The notes beneath the pieces were generated by a model that saw nothing but the letters and a program-made list of their open reading frames with translations, was not told the origin of the DNA and made no database searches. A DNA stretch of 39,001 nucleotides, from assembly GCA_020627825.1 (NCBI GenBank), contig JAHDGD010000004.1, forward strand, positions 1 through 39,001, given 5' to 3'. This document shows positions 9,215 to 17,929 of the stretch, piece by piece. Made by a program: the position numbers and the translations under genes. The DNA is from Saprospiraceae bacterium (GTDB taxonomy: Bacteria; Bacteroidota; Bacteroidia; Chitinophagales; Saprospiraceae). Position 1 is the first letter of the stretch. Every line of letters starts with the position of its first letter.

Positions 9215-10290
9215 TGAACTTACCTGAACTTAAAATTGATGGCCATGGTCATCTTATTCCATATCCTCATGAAATACCACAATTCATGAAGGACCAAAAA
9301 TTGTTTTGGGTATGTGACCAAGGTAAATTTATGTACCAAGGCAACTGGAAAAGACCGATAACTGATGACAGTTTCTTTTTACATCATAAAATCGAATGGT
9401 TAGAAAAAAATGACATTCAACATGAAGTTATTTTAAATCTTTCACAGCTATATTGTAATGGTCTTGATAAAAAAACAGCGTACGATGTCATCCGATTTCA
9501 AAATGATTTTAATGCTAAAACACAAAAAGAAAATGGTTCATACTTTACTTGTGGTTTTGTAATTCAAGCTAATTTCATTGACGAAGCAATCAAGGAAATT
9601 GATCGATGTGTACATGAACTTGGATTGAAGCTTGTATGCTTACCCACACATTATTTATCGGATGATAAGCAATGGAAAAGTATCTACAATCCACATACTG
9701 AACCTATTTTTAAATATATTGACGAACTAGGTTTAGCAGTTCAAATTCACCCTTATGATGGTGAAAAATTTATTGCACTTGAAAATCAGTTTTGGAGATT
9801 TCATTTAATTTGGATGTGTGCTCAAACCGCTGATGCCTATCATTTTTTTAGTTCCTTGAATTATGCTGATAAATTTCCCAATACTAGGACTTGTTTCGCT
9901 CATGGAAATCAATATGGTCAAGTTAATATAGGGAGGCGAAAGCAGGGATTTTATGGAAGACCGGACTTGTTTGAACATGCTGCTGCTCCTGAAAGTAATA
10001 TATTTAGAACGAATGTTTTCTTTGACTCCATCGTCCATGATGTTTATTCTTTTAGATTGTTAATTGATCGACAAACTGCGGAACAAGTAATTGCAGGAAT
10101 TGATTCTCCTTATCCATTAGGAGAGATGGAATCGACCAAGGATTCTTATCCTGGTAAAGTAATAGATGAAGCACTTGCTCTTGGTTTTATAAATAAAGTA
10201 GAACACACTAAAATATGGAGAGAAAACGTGATAGATTGGCTGTATACAGATGAGGATAAAGAAAAATTTATTAGTAGAATTACAAATTAA
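9214..10290 (+). CDS. nbaD: 2-amino-3-carboxymuconate-6-semialdehyde decarboxylase (ACMSD), divergent
   Basis: This amidohydrolase-family decarboxylase turns ACMS into 2-aminomuconate semialdehyde. Zinc ligands appear as His11 and His13 (DGHGHLIP), His179 (QIHPYDGE) and Asp297 (GIDSPYPLGE). His230 in FAHGNQ corresponds to the catalytic His228 of the Pseudomonas enzyme. At 358 residues it is about 20 longer than Pseudomonas and human ACMSD, and the usual HGGG loop reads HGNQ. I chose the ATG at 9214, which overlaps the nbaC stop, over the upstream ATG at 9175, which would overlap nbaC deeply. Role inferred from fold, residues and operon position. Confidence 0.9.
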   Translation: MNLPELKIDGHGHLIPYPHEIPQFMKDQKLFWVCDQGKFMYQGNWKRPITDDSFFLHHKIEWLEKNDIQHEVILNLSQLYCNGLDKKTAYDVIRFQNDFNAKTQKENGSYFTCGFVIQANFIDEAIKEIDRCVHELGLKLVCLPTHYLSDDKQWKSIYNPHTEPIFKYIDELGLAVQIHPYDGEKFIALENQFWRFHLIWMCAQTADAYHFFSSLNYADKFPNTRTCFAHGNQYGQVNIGRRKQGFYGRPDLFEHAAAPESNIFRTNVFFDSIVHDVYSFRLLIDRQTAEQVIAGIDSPYPLGEMESTKDSYPGKVIDEALALGFINKVEHTKIWRENVIDWLYTDEDKEKFISRITN

Positions 10291-10308
10291 AAGAAGGAAA
10301 AATTGAAA

Positions 10309-11568
10309 ATGCAATTTGAAAATAATAGGGCTTTCGCCCAAAAGTTGGATAAGGAAGATCAATTAAGGGTTTTTCAGGATTCTTTTCATTTTCCGATCCA
10401 AAGCAATGGATCTCCTTATATCTATATGTGTGGAAACTCACTTGGCTTGCAACCTAAGAATGTAAAACAAGCCATCCACCAAGAACTAGAAGATTGGTCT
10501 ACTTACGGTGTTGAAGGGCATTTTCATGCCAAAAATCCATGGATGCCTTACCATGAATTTCTTACTGAATCCATGGCTAAAGTAGTAGGAGGAAAACCAA
10601 GTGAAGTTGTTGTTATGAATACCTTATCTGTCAACTTGCATTTGATGATGGTTAGTTTTTACAATCCTACGGATAAGAGAAATAAAATCATCATTGAAAA
10701 AGATGCCTTTCCGTCCGATAAATTCGCTGTCGAATCACAAATAAAATTTCATGGCTACGATCCTGCCGATTGTTTAATTGAAATAGAAAGCGAAGCCAAT
10801 GATTTGGTGAATGAGGAACACTTGATTCGAGTCATTGAAGAAAATGGAGATGAGCTAGCACTTGTTATGATAGGGAATACAAATTATTATACTGGACAGG
10901 CATTTGATATGAGGAGAATAGGAGAAAAAGCCCATGAAGTAGGAGCTAAAGTGGGATTTGATTGTGCTCATGGTGCTGGAAATATAAAATTGGATTTACA
11001 TCAATCGGGAATTGATTTTGCGGTGTGGTGTAGTTATAAGTATTTAAATAGTGGTCCAGGATCATTGGGGGGAGTTTTTGTACATGAAAGACATCATAAT
11101 GATTTGCAAATCAATCGTTTTGCGGGATGGTGGGGCCATAATAAAAAGACACGTTTTAAAATGCGTGATGCATTTGATCCTATTCAAAGTGCTGAAGCCT
11201 GGCAATTGAGTAATCCTCCTATTTTAAGTATGGCTGCGATCAAAGCTTCGTTGGAAGTATTTATGAAGGCTGGAATGGAAAACCTTTGGGCGAAAGCCCA
11301 TAAAATAACCTCATATTGCAGATTCTTAATTGAGTCTTTAGAAAATGATAATATTCGAATTATAACTCCTAAAGAGGTAAACAAACACGGAAGTCAATTG
11401 TCTATTCAAATAAAAGGACAAGATAAAACATTGTTTGACGCCATAACAGAACAAGGAGTTATTGCAGATTGGAGAGAACCTGATGTGATTAGAATTTCTC
11501 CAGTACCTCTTTATACTTCTTACGAGATGGTGTACGATTTTTATGATATTTTAAAAAATAATCTATAG
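10309..11568 (+). CDS. kynU: Kynureninase
   Basis: Kynureninase is a PLP enzyme that cleaves 3-hydroxykynurenine (or kynurenine) to 3-hydroxyanthranilate (or anthranilate) and alanine. Numbered from the ATG at 10309, the 419-residue protein has MCGNSLGLQPK (40-50), GFDCAHGAG with Asp218 for the PLP ring, CSYKYLNSGPG with Schiff-base Lys244, and FAGWWGH. A TTG two codons upstream (10303) is an alternative start. The KMO gene starts 2 nt after its stop. Two copies of the GGGC palindrome, in opposite orientation, lie inside this gene at codons 7-10 and 327-330. Confidence 0.97.
   Translation: MQFENNRAFAQKLDKEDQLRVFQDSFHFPIQSNGSPYIYMCGNSLGLQPKNVKQAIHQELEDWSTYGVEGHFHAKNPWMPYHEFLTESMAKVVGGKPSEVVVMNTLSVNLHLMMVSFYNPTDKRNKIIIEKDAFPSDKFAVESQIKFHGYDPADCLIEIESEANDLVNEEHLIRVIEENGDELALVMIGNTNYYTGQAFDMRRIGEKAHEVGAKVGFDCAHGAGNIKLDLHQSGIDFAVWCSYKYLNSGPGSLGGVFVHERHHNDLQINRFAGWWGHNKKTRFKMRDAFDPIQSAEAWQLSNPPILSMAAIKASLEVFMKAGMENLWAKAHKITSYCRFLIESLENDNIRIITPKEVNKHGSQLSIQIKGQDKTLFDAITEQGVIADWREPDVIRISPVPLYTSYEMVYDFYDILKNNL
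10328..10343. repeat. GGGC-type palindrome copy 3
   Basis: GGGC-TTTC-GCCC followed by AAAA, inside kynU near its 5' end (encoding part of NRAFAQK). It is the exact reverse complement of the core of the copy at 11288-11299, and flanking bases are also similar. Confidence 0.6.
11288..11299. repeat. GGGC-type palindrome copy 4
   Basis: TTT then GGGC-GAAA-GCCC then AT-rich bases, inside kynU (encoding part of LWAKAHK). It is the opposite orientation of the copy at 10328. Confidence 0.6.
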
Positions 11569-11570
11569 GA

Positions 11571-12929
11571 ATGAATAAGCAATCTATAGGAATTGTAGGA
11601 GCAGGTTTATGCGGATCATTACTAGGTATTTCCTTAGCAAGAAAAGGATATAAAGTAACAGTCTTTGAAAAACGTAAAGATCCGAGAAGAGAAGAGATGG
11701 AGAGTGGACGTTCTATTAATTTAGCACTGTCGGACCGAGGGTTACAAGCACTGGAACGTATGGGAATGGCGCAAGCGGCAAAAGAGATATGCATCCCAAT
11801 GAAAGGGAGGATGATTCATGATACAGAGGGTAACAAGCGATTTTCCCCATATAGTGGAAGAAGTGAAGATTATATAAATTCTATATCAAGAACAGATCTT
11901 AATCGATTGTTAATAGAAGAGCTGGATACATCGGAAAATGTGGTCATATTTTTTGAAACTAGTATAGAAAAAATTGATATAGAAAGGTCTAGAGTTTATT
12001 ATACAGTAGGGGCCAAAAGTGTTTATGGAGATTTTGACCTTGTAATAGGAGCAGATGGAGCGGGATCTATTGTTAGACGAACAATGCAAAAAGAAATTCC
12101 CAATTTTAATAGTACCTCACAGTTTCTCTCTCATGGCTACAAGGAGCTTGAAATACCAAGTGCAGGGAAAGGTCAATATAAAATTGATAAACACGCATTG
12201 CATATATGGCCTAGACAAGAATTTATGATTATTGCATTGCCTAATATGGATGGAAGTTTTACGGTTACAATGTTTAATCCATATGAAGGTAAAGCCGGTT
12301 TTAATGAACTGGATGAGAAACAAGAGATTGATCAGTACTTTGATGCCTATTTTCCAGATCTTAAACCTCTTATTCCTGAACTTCAAGATGACTATAATAA
12401 CAATCCAATTGGTAAGTTAGGTACGGTAAAATGTTATCCTTGGCACCACAAAGGAAGAGTGCTCCTTGTAGGAGATGCAGCACATGCAATTGTCCCTTTT
12501 TATGGACAAGGTATGAATGCTTCTTTTGAGGATGTTTATGTGTTTGATCAGATTTTAGAAGAAATGGAAACTATAGATTGGGGGGAGTTTTGTGAAAAAT
12601 TTCAAGAAAGTCGAAAGCCGAATTGTGACGCAATAGCAGATCTTGCCTTAGACAATTTTATCGAAATGCAAGATAAAGTAGATGATGAAGATTTTATTAA
12701 AAAGCGAAAACTTGAGATGAAATTGGAACAAGATGGAGAAGGGTATTATTCTAAATATTCTTTAGTTACCTTTAGAGAAGATATGTCCTACAAAGAGGCG
12801 ATGATCAAGGGTCGAAAACAAGATGAAATTTTATTAGCATATTGTGCTCATGATCAATTTGAATATCCTACTTCTAAACAAGAATTAAATCAAGTAATAG
12901 ACTATATAAAAAATAAATTGAATGAGTAA
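11571..12929 (+). CDS. kmo: Kynurenine 3-monooxygenase
   Basis: This FAD- and NAD(P)H-dependent aromatic hydroxylase converts kynurenine to 3-hydroxykynurenine. The 452-residue protein has the FAD dinucleotide motif GAGLCG (10-15), the KMO-typical ESGRSINLALSDRG (45-58), the DG motif GADGAGSIVRR (160-170) and the second FAD motif GDAAHAIVPFYGQGMNA (301-317). The C-terminal part after residue 400 shows no strong transmembrane helix, unlike the mitochondrial enzyme, so it is probably soluble. It overlaps the deaminase gene by 8 nt. Confidence 0.97.
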   Translation: MNKQSIGIVGAGLCGSLLGISLARKGYKVTVFEKRKDPRREEMESGRSINLALSDRGLQALERMGMAQAAKEICIPMKGRMIHDTEGNKRFSPYSGRSEDYINSISRTDLNRLLIEELDTSENVVIFFETSIEKIDIERSRVYYTVGAKSVYGDFDLVIGADGAGSIVRRTMQKEIPNFNSTSQFLSHGYKELEIPSAGKGQYKIDKHALHIWPRQEFMIIALPNMDGSFTVTMFNPYEGKAGFNELDEKQEIDQYFDAYFPDLKPLIPELQDDYNNNPIGKLGTVKCYPWHHKGRVLLVGDAAHAIVPFYGQGMNASFEDVYVFDQILEEMETIDWGEFCEKFQESRKPNCDAIADLALDNFIEMQDKVDDEDFIKKRKLEMKLEQDGEGYYSKYSLVTFREDMSYKEAMIKGRKQDEILLAYCAHDQFEYPTSKQELNQVIDYIKNKLNE

Positions 12930-13335
12930 TCAGATACATTCAGATAGAGCGAAACCACTAGGTCCATACCCACATACTAAACGAGTAGGGGATTTTGTTT
13001 ATGTATCCGGAACAAGTTCTAGAAGAGTGGATAATACCATAGAAGGGTCTACTGTATTAGAAAATGGCAGCATAAAAGGAGATGCTTATATTCAAACAAA
13101 AGCAGTTATACGAAACATTGAAACATATTTGAAAAAGATTGATCTCGATTTGTCTAATGTCATTGACATAACTAGTTTTCTAGTGAATATGGAAGATTTT
13201 AAAGCGTACAATAAGGCTTACAGCGAGTTTTTTACAGCTGAAAATGGACCTGCAAGAACTACCGTAGCTGTAAGAGCTTTACCTCATCCTGAATTGTTAA
13301 TTGAAATCAAGGCTATCGCTTACGATCCTCAATAA
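12922..13335 (+). CDS. nbaF: 2-aminomuconate deaminase (RidA/YjgF family)
   Basis: The 137-residue protein belongs to the RidA/YjgF family and matches the 2-aminomuconate deaminase branch: KPLGPYPHTKRVGDFVYVSG, then TSSRRVDNTIEG, NGPARTTVAVRALPHPELLIEIKAIAY. The TSSRR-DNT segment is characteristic of this branch and not of general RidA enamine deaminases. It would hydrolyse 2-aminomuconate to 4-oxalocrotonate and ammonia. It is the last gene of the kynurenine operon, and the function fits the product of the first gene. Confidence 0.9.
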   Translation: MSNQIHSDRAKPLGPYPHTKRVGDFVYVSGTSSRRVDNTIEGSTVLENGSIKGDAYIQTKAVIRNIETYLKKIDLDLSNVIDITSFLVNMEDFKAYNKAYSEFFTAENGPARTTVAVRALPHPELLIEIKAIAYDPQ

Positions 13336-13470
13336 TGAAAGACTTTTAACTTGTTGTATTGATTCCGAAAGGAAATATGATGAGGATCAGTTGTTTAATT
13401 ACAAACCTTCGCAAGTAAGAATTTCCAAACTTATGTTACTAACTTAGATGTTACATGGTAGAAAAAGTAA

Positions 13471-13500
13471 AAAGGACTTTGGTATGTACCAAAGTCCTTT
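13471..13500 (+). terminator. Hairpin terminator after the kynurenine operon
   Basis: AAAGGACTTTGGTA (13471-13484) and TACCAAAGTCCTTT (13487-13500) are perfect inverted repeats separated by TG, so a 12-14 bp stem forms. T residues end the right arm. It lies 136 nt after the nbaF stop and is symmetric, so it could work in both directions. Confidence 0.75.
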
Positions 13501-13866
13501 ATAATTATGACAAACAAATTAAATTTCCTTATTAGTCTGATGGGTATATATTTATTTTATGAATATCTCATATATCCGTGATTTCGTCGCTAAATTAGTC
13601 CTTTTTGTGGCATTTTCATACTATTTGTTAAAATAAAATTAACATTGACAACCCAATGTTTTATAAGTGTTTGATAATCAGTGATGTACTTGGTTTTTTG
13701 TAAACTGTTAAAGTGTTTTTCTGCTTATTTGGTTGATATGGAATTTCTACTATAGTCTGTTCAGTTTCAACTAGGTAATACAATCTTATCTAAAAGTTGA
13801 GTAGATACAATATGTACAAAAAGATGAGAAGTTTGATTTGCATCAAAAAAGCAACTAAATTATGGT
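13501..13866. other. Gene-free stretch between kynurenine operon and argS
   Basis: This AT-rich interval has stops in all frames at short distances and no recognisable RNA gene. Together with 13336-13470 it makes the largest gene-free gap in the window (about 580 nt). Apart from the terminator at its left and the argS -7 box at its right I see nothing in it. Confidence 0.5.
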
Positions 13867-13874
13867 TACTTTTG
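13867..13874 (+). promoter_or_regulatory. -7 box upstream of argS
   Basis: TACTTTTG matches the Bacteroidota -7 consensus TAnnTTTG, 40 nt before the argS ATG. No TTG is found at the ideal -33 position; the nearest (13838-13840) is 26 nt away. Confidence 0.5.
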
Positions 13875-13914
13875 TGCTTCTAAATTTTATAGTTAGGAAA
13901 AGAGACGTTTAAGT

Positions 13915-15744
13915 ATGATCATCCCAAATAATTTAAAGGACACGATAAGTTCATTTTTATTGGATAACTACAGTATACATGATGTAGAAGATAAATTATT
14001 ATTTAATGAAACGAGAAAAGAGTTTGAAGGAGATATTACGTTCGTTTTATTCCCATTTTTAAAAGCGACAAAAACAAATCCTCAAGTGTTAGGCGAGTCA
14101 ATTGGCGAGCATTTGATGAAAAATCTAGATTATGTAGAATCATTTAATATTGTAAAGGGTTTTTTAAATCTTAAATTTCAAGATACTTTCTGGCTAGAGG
14201 CATTTCGATCATTCGATACAGAAGAGAATTATACATTCGATGACTCTACTATTTTAGTGGAGTTTTCTTCACCCAATACTAATAAACCTTTACATTTAGG
14301 TCATGTGCGAAATATTTTGCTAGGTTGGTCAACTGCGCAAATTTTGCAGGCTGCGGGTAGAAAAGTAATTAAGACTCAAATTATAAATGATAGAGGCATA
14401 GCCATTTGTAAAAGTATGCTAGCGTGGACTTTGTTTGGGAATGAAGCAACACCACAGAATATTGGTAAAAAACCCGATCATTTTGTGGGGGATTATTACG
14501 TGAAATTCGAACAAGAGTTCAAAAATGAATATGAATCTTGGCAGATTTCAGATGAAGCAAATACATTGTTTGAAGAAAGTGAAAAACAAGATAAATCAGT
14601 CTTCTTTAAGTCTTATAAGAATACCTATTTTAATGAAAAAAGTGCATTAGGAAAACAAGCAAAGTCTTTATTATTAAAATGGGAAGCAAATGATCCCGAC
14701 ACAAGAAAGTTATGGGAAAAGATGAATGGTTGGGTTTATGAAGGATTTGAAGAAACCTATAAACGTTTAAAAGTGGAATTTGACTCTTATTACTATGAGA
14801 GTGACACGTATAAACTTGGGAAAGATATAATAGAGGGAGGATTAGCATCAGGTGTTTTTTATAAGAAAGATGATGGAAGTGTGTGGATTGATTTAGAAGA
14901 TGCAGGTCTAGACCATAAATTAGTGTTGAGAAGTGATGGGACTTCTGTTTATATGACTCAAGATATAGGTACAGCGCAATTGCGTTATCAAGATACGAGA
15001 GCTGATGGAATGGTATATGTTGTTGCAGATGAGCAAAATTATCATTTTCAAGCGCTTTTTGCTATCATGAAAAAATTAGGAGAATCATACAGTGATCATC
15101 TTCATCATTTATCATATGGAATGGTTGATTTAACTACTGGTAAAATGAAATCGCGAGAAGGAAAAGTTGTTGACGCCGATGATTTAATGAATGATGTCAT
15201 TTCTACTGCGAAACAAAATGCGATTGAGCGTGGTGAAACTGAAAGTATTTCATTGGAAGAAAGAGAGCAAATCTATGAGAAGGTAGGACTTGGAGCTTTG
15301 AAGTTTTTTATATTGAAAGTTAATCCAAAGAAAAGAATGGTTTTTGATCCGAATGATTCTGTTGATATGCAAGGTACAACAGGACCATATGTTCAGAATG
15401 CCTATGTAAGGGTACAAAGTATAAATCGAAAAGCGGCATCAATAACTATAGAGAACGAAAAAGGATATAATAAAGCAGAAGAGATAGAAATTGAGTTGAT
15501 AAAAAGGCTGTTAGAGTATCCTGAAAAATTAAAAAAAGCAGCGGAGGATTATGATCCATCGATTATAGCTATGTATTGTTATGACGTTGCTAAAGTGTAT
15601 CATAAATTTTATAACGATGTAAGAATCCTTGGAGCAGAAGAAGATTCAGCAAAAGCATTTCGTGTTTTGTTAGGAGATAAAACTGCAAGAATATTAAGAA
15701 AAGGATTTAATTTGCTTGGCATTGAAATGCCAGAACGAATGTAA
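13915..15744 (+). CDS. argS: Arginyl-tRNA synthetase
   Basis: This class I synthetase charges tRNA-Arg. The 609-residue protein has an N-terminal Arg-specific additional domain (about 1-85) and the HIGH motif as HLGH (127-130) within SSPNTNKPLHLGHVRN. A KMSKS-like loop reads KMKSREGKVVDADD, an expected deviation since many ArgRS enzymes have a modified KMSKS. The C-terminal anticodon-binding domain ends with GIEMPERM. It starts a run of six co-directional genes; glnS begins 10 nt after its stop. Confidence 0.97.
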   Translation: MIIPNNLKDTISSFLLDNYSIHDVEDKLLFNETRKEFEGDITFVLFPFLKATKTNPQVLGESIGEHLMKNLDYVESFNIVKGFLNLKFQDTFWLEAFRSFDTEENYTFDDSTILVEFSSPNTNKPLHLGHVRNILLGWSTAQILQAAGRKVIKTQIINDRGIAICKSMLAWTLFGNEATPQNIGKKPDHFVGDYYVKFEQEFKNEYESWQISDEANTLFEESEKQDKSVFFKSYKNTYFNEKSALGKQAKSLLLKWEANDPDTRKLWEKMNGWVYEGFEETYKRLKVEFDSYYYESDTYKLGKDIIEGGLASGVFYKKDDGSVWIDLEDAGLDHKLVLRSDGTSVYMTQDIGTAQLRYQDTRADGMVYVVADEQNYHFQALFAIMKKLGESYSDHLHHLSYGMVDLTTGKMKSREGKVVDADDLMNDVISTAKQNAIERGETESISLEEREQIYEKVGLGALKFFILKVNPKKRMVFDPNDSVDMQGTTGPYVQNAYVRVQSINRKAASITIENEKGYNKAEEIEIELIKRLLEYPEKLKKAAEDYDPSIIAMYCYDVAKVYHKFYNDVRILGAEEDSAKAFRVLLGDKTARILRKGFNLLGIEMPERM

Positions 15745-15754
15745 TTGTATTATA

Positions 15755-17413
15755 ATGAGTGAAAAAAGAGAATCATTAAATTTCCTAGAGCAAATCATAG
15801 AAGAGGATTTAAAAAATGGAAAATATACATCCATTCAAACAAGGTTTCCTCCTGAACCAAATGGTTATTTGCACATTGGGCATACGAAAGCTATATGGGT
15901 AAATTTTACTATAGCTCAAAAGTATGGTGGTAAAACAAATCTTAGATTTGACGATACAAACCCTTCAACAGAAGAAACAATCTTTGTAGAAAATATTCAA
16001 AAAGATATAAAGTGGTTAGGATATGAGTGGGATAATTTATTCTTTGCTTCAGATTATTTCGAACAGTTATACAATTTTGCTGAGCAACTGATTATAAAAG
16101 GGTTTGCCTATGTTGATGATTTGACGAGTGAAGAAATTGCAGAATTAAAAGGTACTCCTACTAGTCCAGGGAAAAATAGTCCATACAGAGAACGTACAGT
16201 TGACGAAAATTTAGCCATTTTTCGTGATATGAGAGCTGGAAAATATAAAGATGGGGAGAAAGTATTAAGAGCTAAAATCGATATGGGTCATACAAATATG
16301 TTAATGAGAGATCCACTACTTTATAGAATTAAACACCAACACCATCATAAAACAGGAGATACATGGTGTATTTATCCAATGTATGATTTTGCCCATGGTC
16401 AAAGTGATTCAATTGAAGAAATAACACACAGTATGTGTTCTTTGGAATTCATTCATCATAGACCTCTATATAATTGGTTTATAGAAAAATTAGGAATTTA
16501 CCCTTCTAAACAAAGGGAGTTTGCCAGAATGAATGTTTCTTACATGATTACGAGTAAGAGAAAATTAAAGAAATTAGTTGAGAATGGAATTGTAACGGGT
16601 TGGGATGACCCTAGGATGCCAACAGTTGCAGGTATGAGAAGAAGAGGGTATCCTGCTTCAGGAATTCGACTGTTTTGTGAGAAAACTGGAATTGCAAAAA
16701 GGAATAATCTTCAAGAAATAGCACTGTTAGAAGCATGTATAAAAGAAGAATTAAATAAAACTTGTCATCGAATGATGGTAGTAAATGATCCAGTCAAGCT
16801 AACGATTAAAAATTATCCTGAACAAACTCATGAAACATTAAGTGCTATCAATAATCCTGAAAATGAATCAGATGGAGAACGTGAACTCATTTTCTCAAAG
16901 CATCTTTATATCGAAAGAGCTGATTTTATGGAAGATGCACCAAAAAAGTTTTTCCGTTTATCTCCAGGAAGGAATGTGCGTTTAAAGAATGCCTATATTA
17001 TACACTGTGAAAGCTTTGTTAAAAATGATGAAGGTCAAATTGAAGAAATAATTTGTTCTTATTATCCTGATAGCAAGAGTGGTAGTGATACATCAGGTGT
17101 TAAAGCAAAAGGGACTTTACATTGGGTCTCACAAGAACATGCTATTCCTTGTACAATAAGAGAGTATGATCGATTATTTAAAACAGAAGCACCAGGTACT
17201 ACAGAAGGTGTAGATTTTTTGGATGAAGTAAATGAAAAGTCACTTGTAATAAATAAAAAGGCATATATGGAACCGGCTTTACATACTTATCCAAAAGGAG
17301 AAACTGTCCAATTTATGCGAATAGGTTACTTTAGAATTGATGAAGATTCGACAAACGATGAATTCATTTTTAACCGTACAGTTTTATTAAGAGATAGCTG
17401 GAAAAAAGGGTAG
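15755..17413 (+). CDS. glnS: Glutaminyl-tRNA synthetase
   Basis: GlnRS charges tRNA-Gln directly. From the ATG at 15755 the protein has 552 residues (E. coli 554). It shows RFPPEPNGYLHIGHTKAIW (HIGH at 40-43), MITSKRKL (264-271, the KMSKS equivalent) and GWDDPRMPTVAGMRRRGY, the GlnRS signature that separates it from GluRS. The longer reading from 15716 would overlap argS and lacks homology, so I rejected it. Its presence suggests the organism does not depend on amidation of Glu-tRNA-Gln. Confidence 0.97.
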   Translation: MSEKRESLNFLEQIIEEDLKNGKYTSIQTRFPPEPNGYLHIGHTKAIWVNFTIAQKYGGKTNLRFDDTNPSTEETIFVENIQKDIKWLGYEWDNLFFASDYFEQLYNFAEQLIIKGFAYVDDLTSEEIAELKGTPTSPGKNSPYRERTVDENLAIFRDMRAGKYKDGEKVLRAKIDMGHTNMLMRDPLLYRIKHQHHHKTGDTWCIYPMYDFAHGQSDSIEEITHSMCSLEFIHHRPLYNWFIEKLGIYPSKQREFARMNVSYMITSKRKLKKLVENGIVTGWDDPRMPTVAGMRRRGYPASGIRLFCEKTGIAKRNNLQEIALLEACIKEELNKTCHRMMVVNDPVKLTIKNYPEQTHETLSAINNPENESDGERELIFSKHLYIERADFMEDAPKKFFRLSPGRNVRLKNAYIIHCESFVKNDEGQIEEIICSYYPDSKSGSDTSGVKAKGTLHWVSQEHAIPCTIREYDRLFKTEAPGTTEGVDFLDEVNEKSLVINKKAYMEPALHTYPKGETVQFMRIGYFRIDEDSTNDEFIFNRTVLLRDSWKKG

Positions 17414-17422
17414 TAAGTTTAT

Positions 17423-17929
17423 ATGAAACGTGTTATTTATATAAGGCATGCTAAATCAAGCTGGGAAAATCATGCTCTTTCTGATAAAGACAGACCTTTA
17501 AATAAAAGAGGAAGAAGAGATGCACCCTTCATGGCAAATGTCTTACATGAATATCTGCAATCAAACAATTTACAGATTGACCAAATTTTATGTTCCTCTG
17601 CACTTAGGACAAAAGAAACTATAATGCATTTTCAGCAAAATGGGTTTCAACAAAATAAGCTTCAATTCGATGATCAACTCTATCATGCATCCGTAAACTA
17701 TCTTATAGAATGCCTTTATCAAGTGGACGATACTATTCAGAATGTAATCGTTTGTGCACATAATCCAGGTCTTAGCTATTTAGCCTACGAAGCTGGTCAT
17801 AACATAGACAATATACCCACGTGTGGAATTTTTGAAGTGAAATTTAATTGTGAGAAATGGGTAGATGTTTCTTTAGATATTGCCGAATCGGGATTTTATT
17901 TTTATCCTAAACAATTTCAAAATGAATAA
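17423..17929 (+). CDS. SixA-type phosphohistidine phosphatase
   Basis: The 168-residue protein is a short histidine phosphatase with the catalytic RHAKSSW (Arg8, His9) at the N-terminus, PLNKRGRRDA, and a second histidine in VIVCAHNPGLS. SixA proteins remove phosphate from phosphohistidine in phosphotransfer domains. Here it sits three genes before a histidine kinase in the same transcription unit, so a role in that phosphorelay is possible but unproven. Its stop overlaps the next start by 8 nt. Confidence 0.88.
   Translation: MKRVIYIRHAKSSWENHALSDKDRPLNKRGRRDAPFMANVLHEYLQSNNLQIDQILCSSALRTKETIMHFQQNGFQQNKLQFDDQLYHASVNYLIECLYQVDDTIQNVIVCAHNPGLSYLAYEAGHNIDNIPTCGIFEVKFNCEKWVDVSLDIAESGFYFYPKQFQNE

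Noticed and set aside
13361-13372. TTCC-GAAA-GGAA hairpin after nbaF
   Set aside because: It has the GAAA loop of the palindrome family but not the GGRC/GYCC arms or T/A flanks; the 4-bp arms can arise by chance.
13471-13500. Perfect GGAC...GTCC hairpin as a family copy
   Set aside because: The long stem with a GTATGTAC centre and its place at an operon end fit an intrinsic terminator better.
15716-15754. Upstream extension of glnS
   Set aside because: It overlaps the last codons of argS and encodes cysteine-rich sequence unlike GlnRS.
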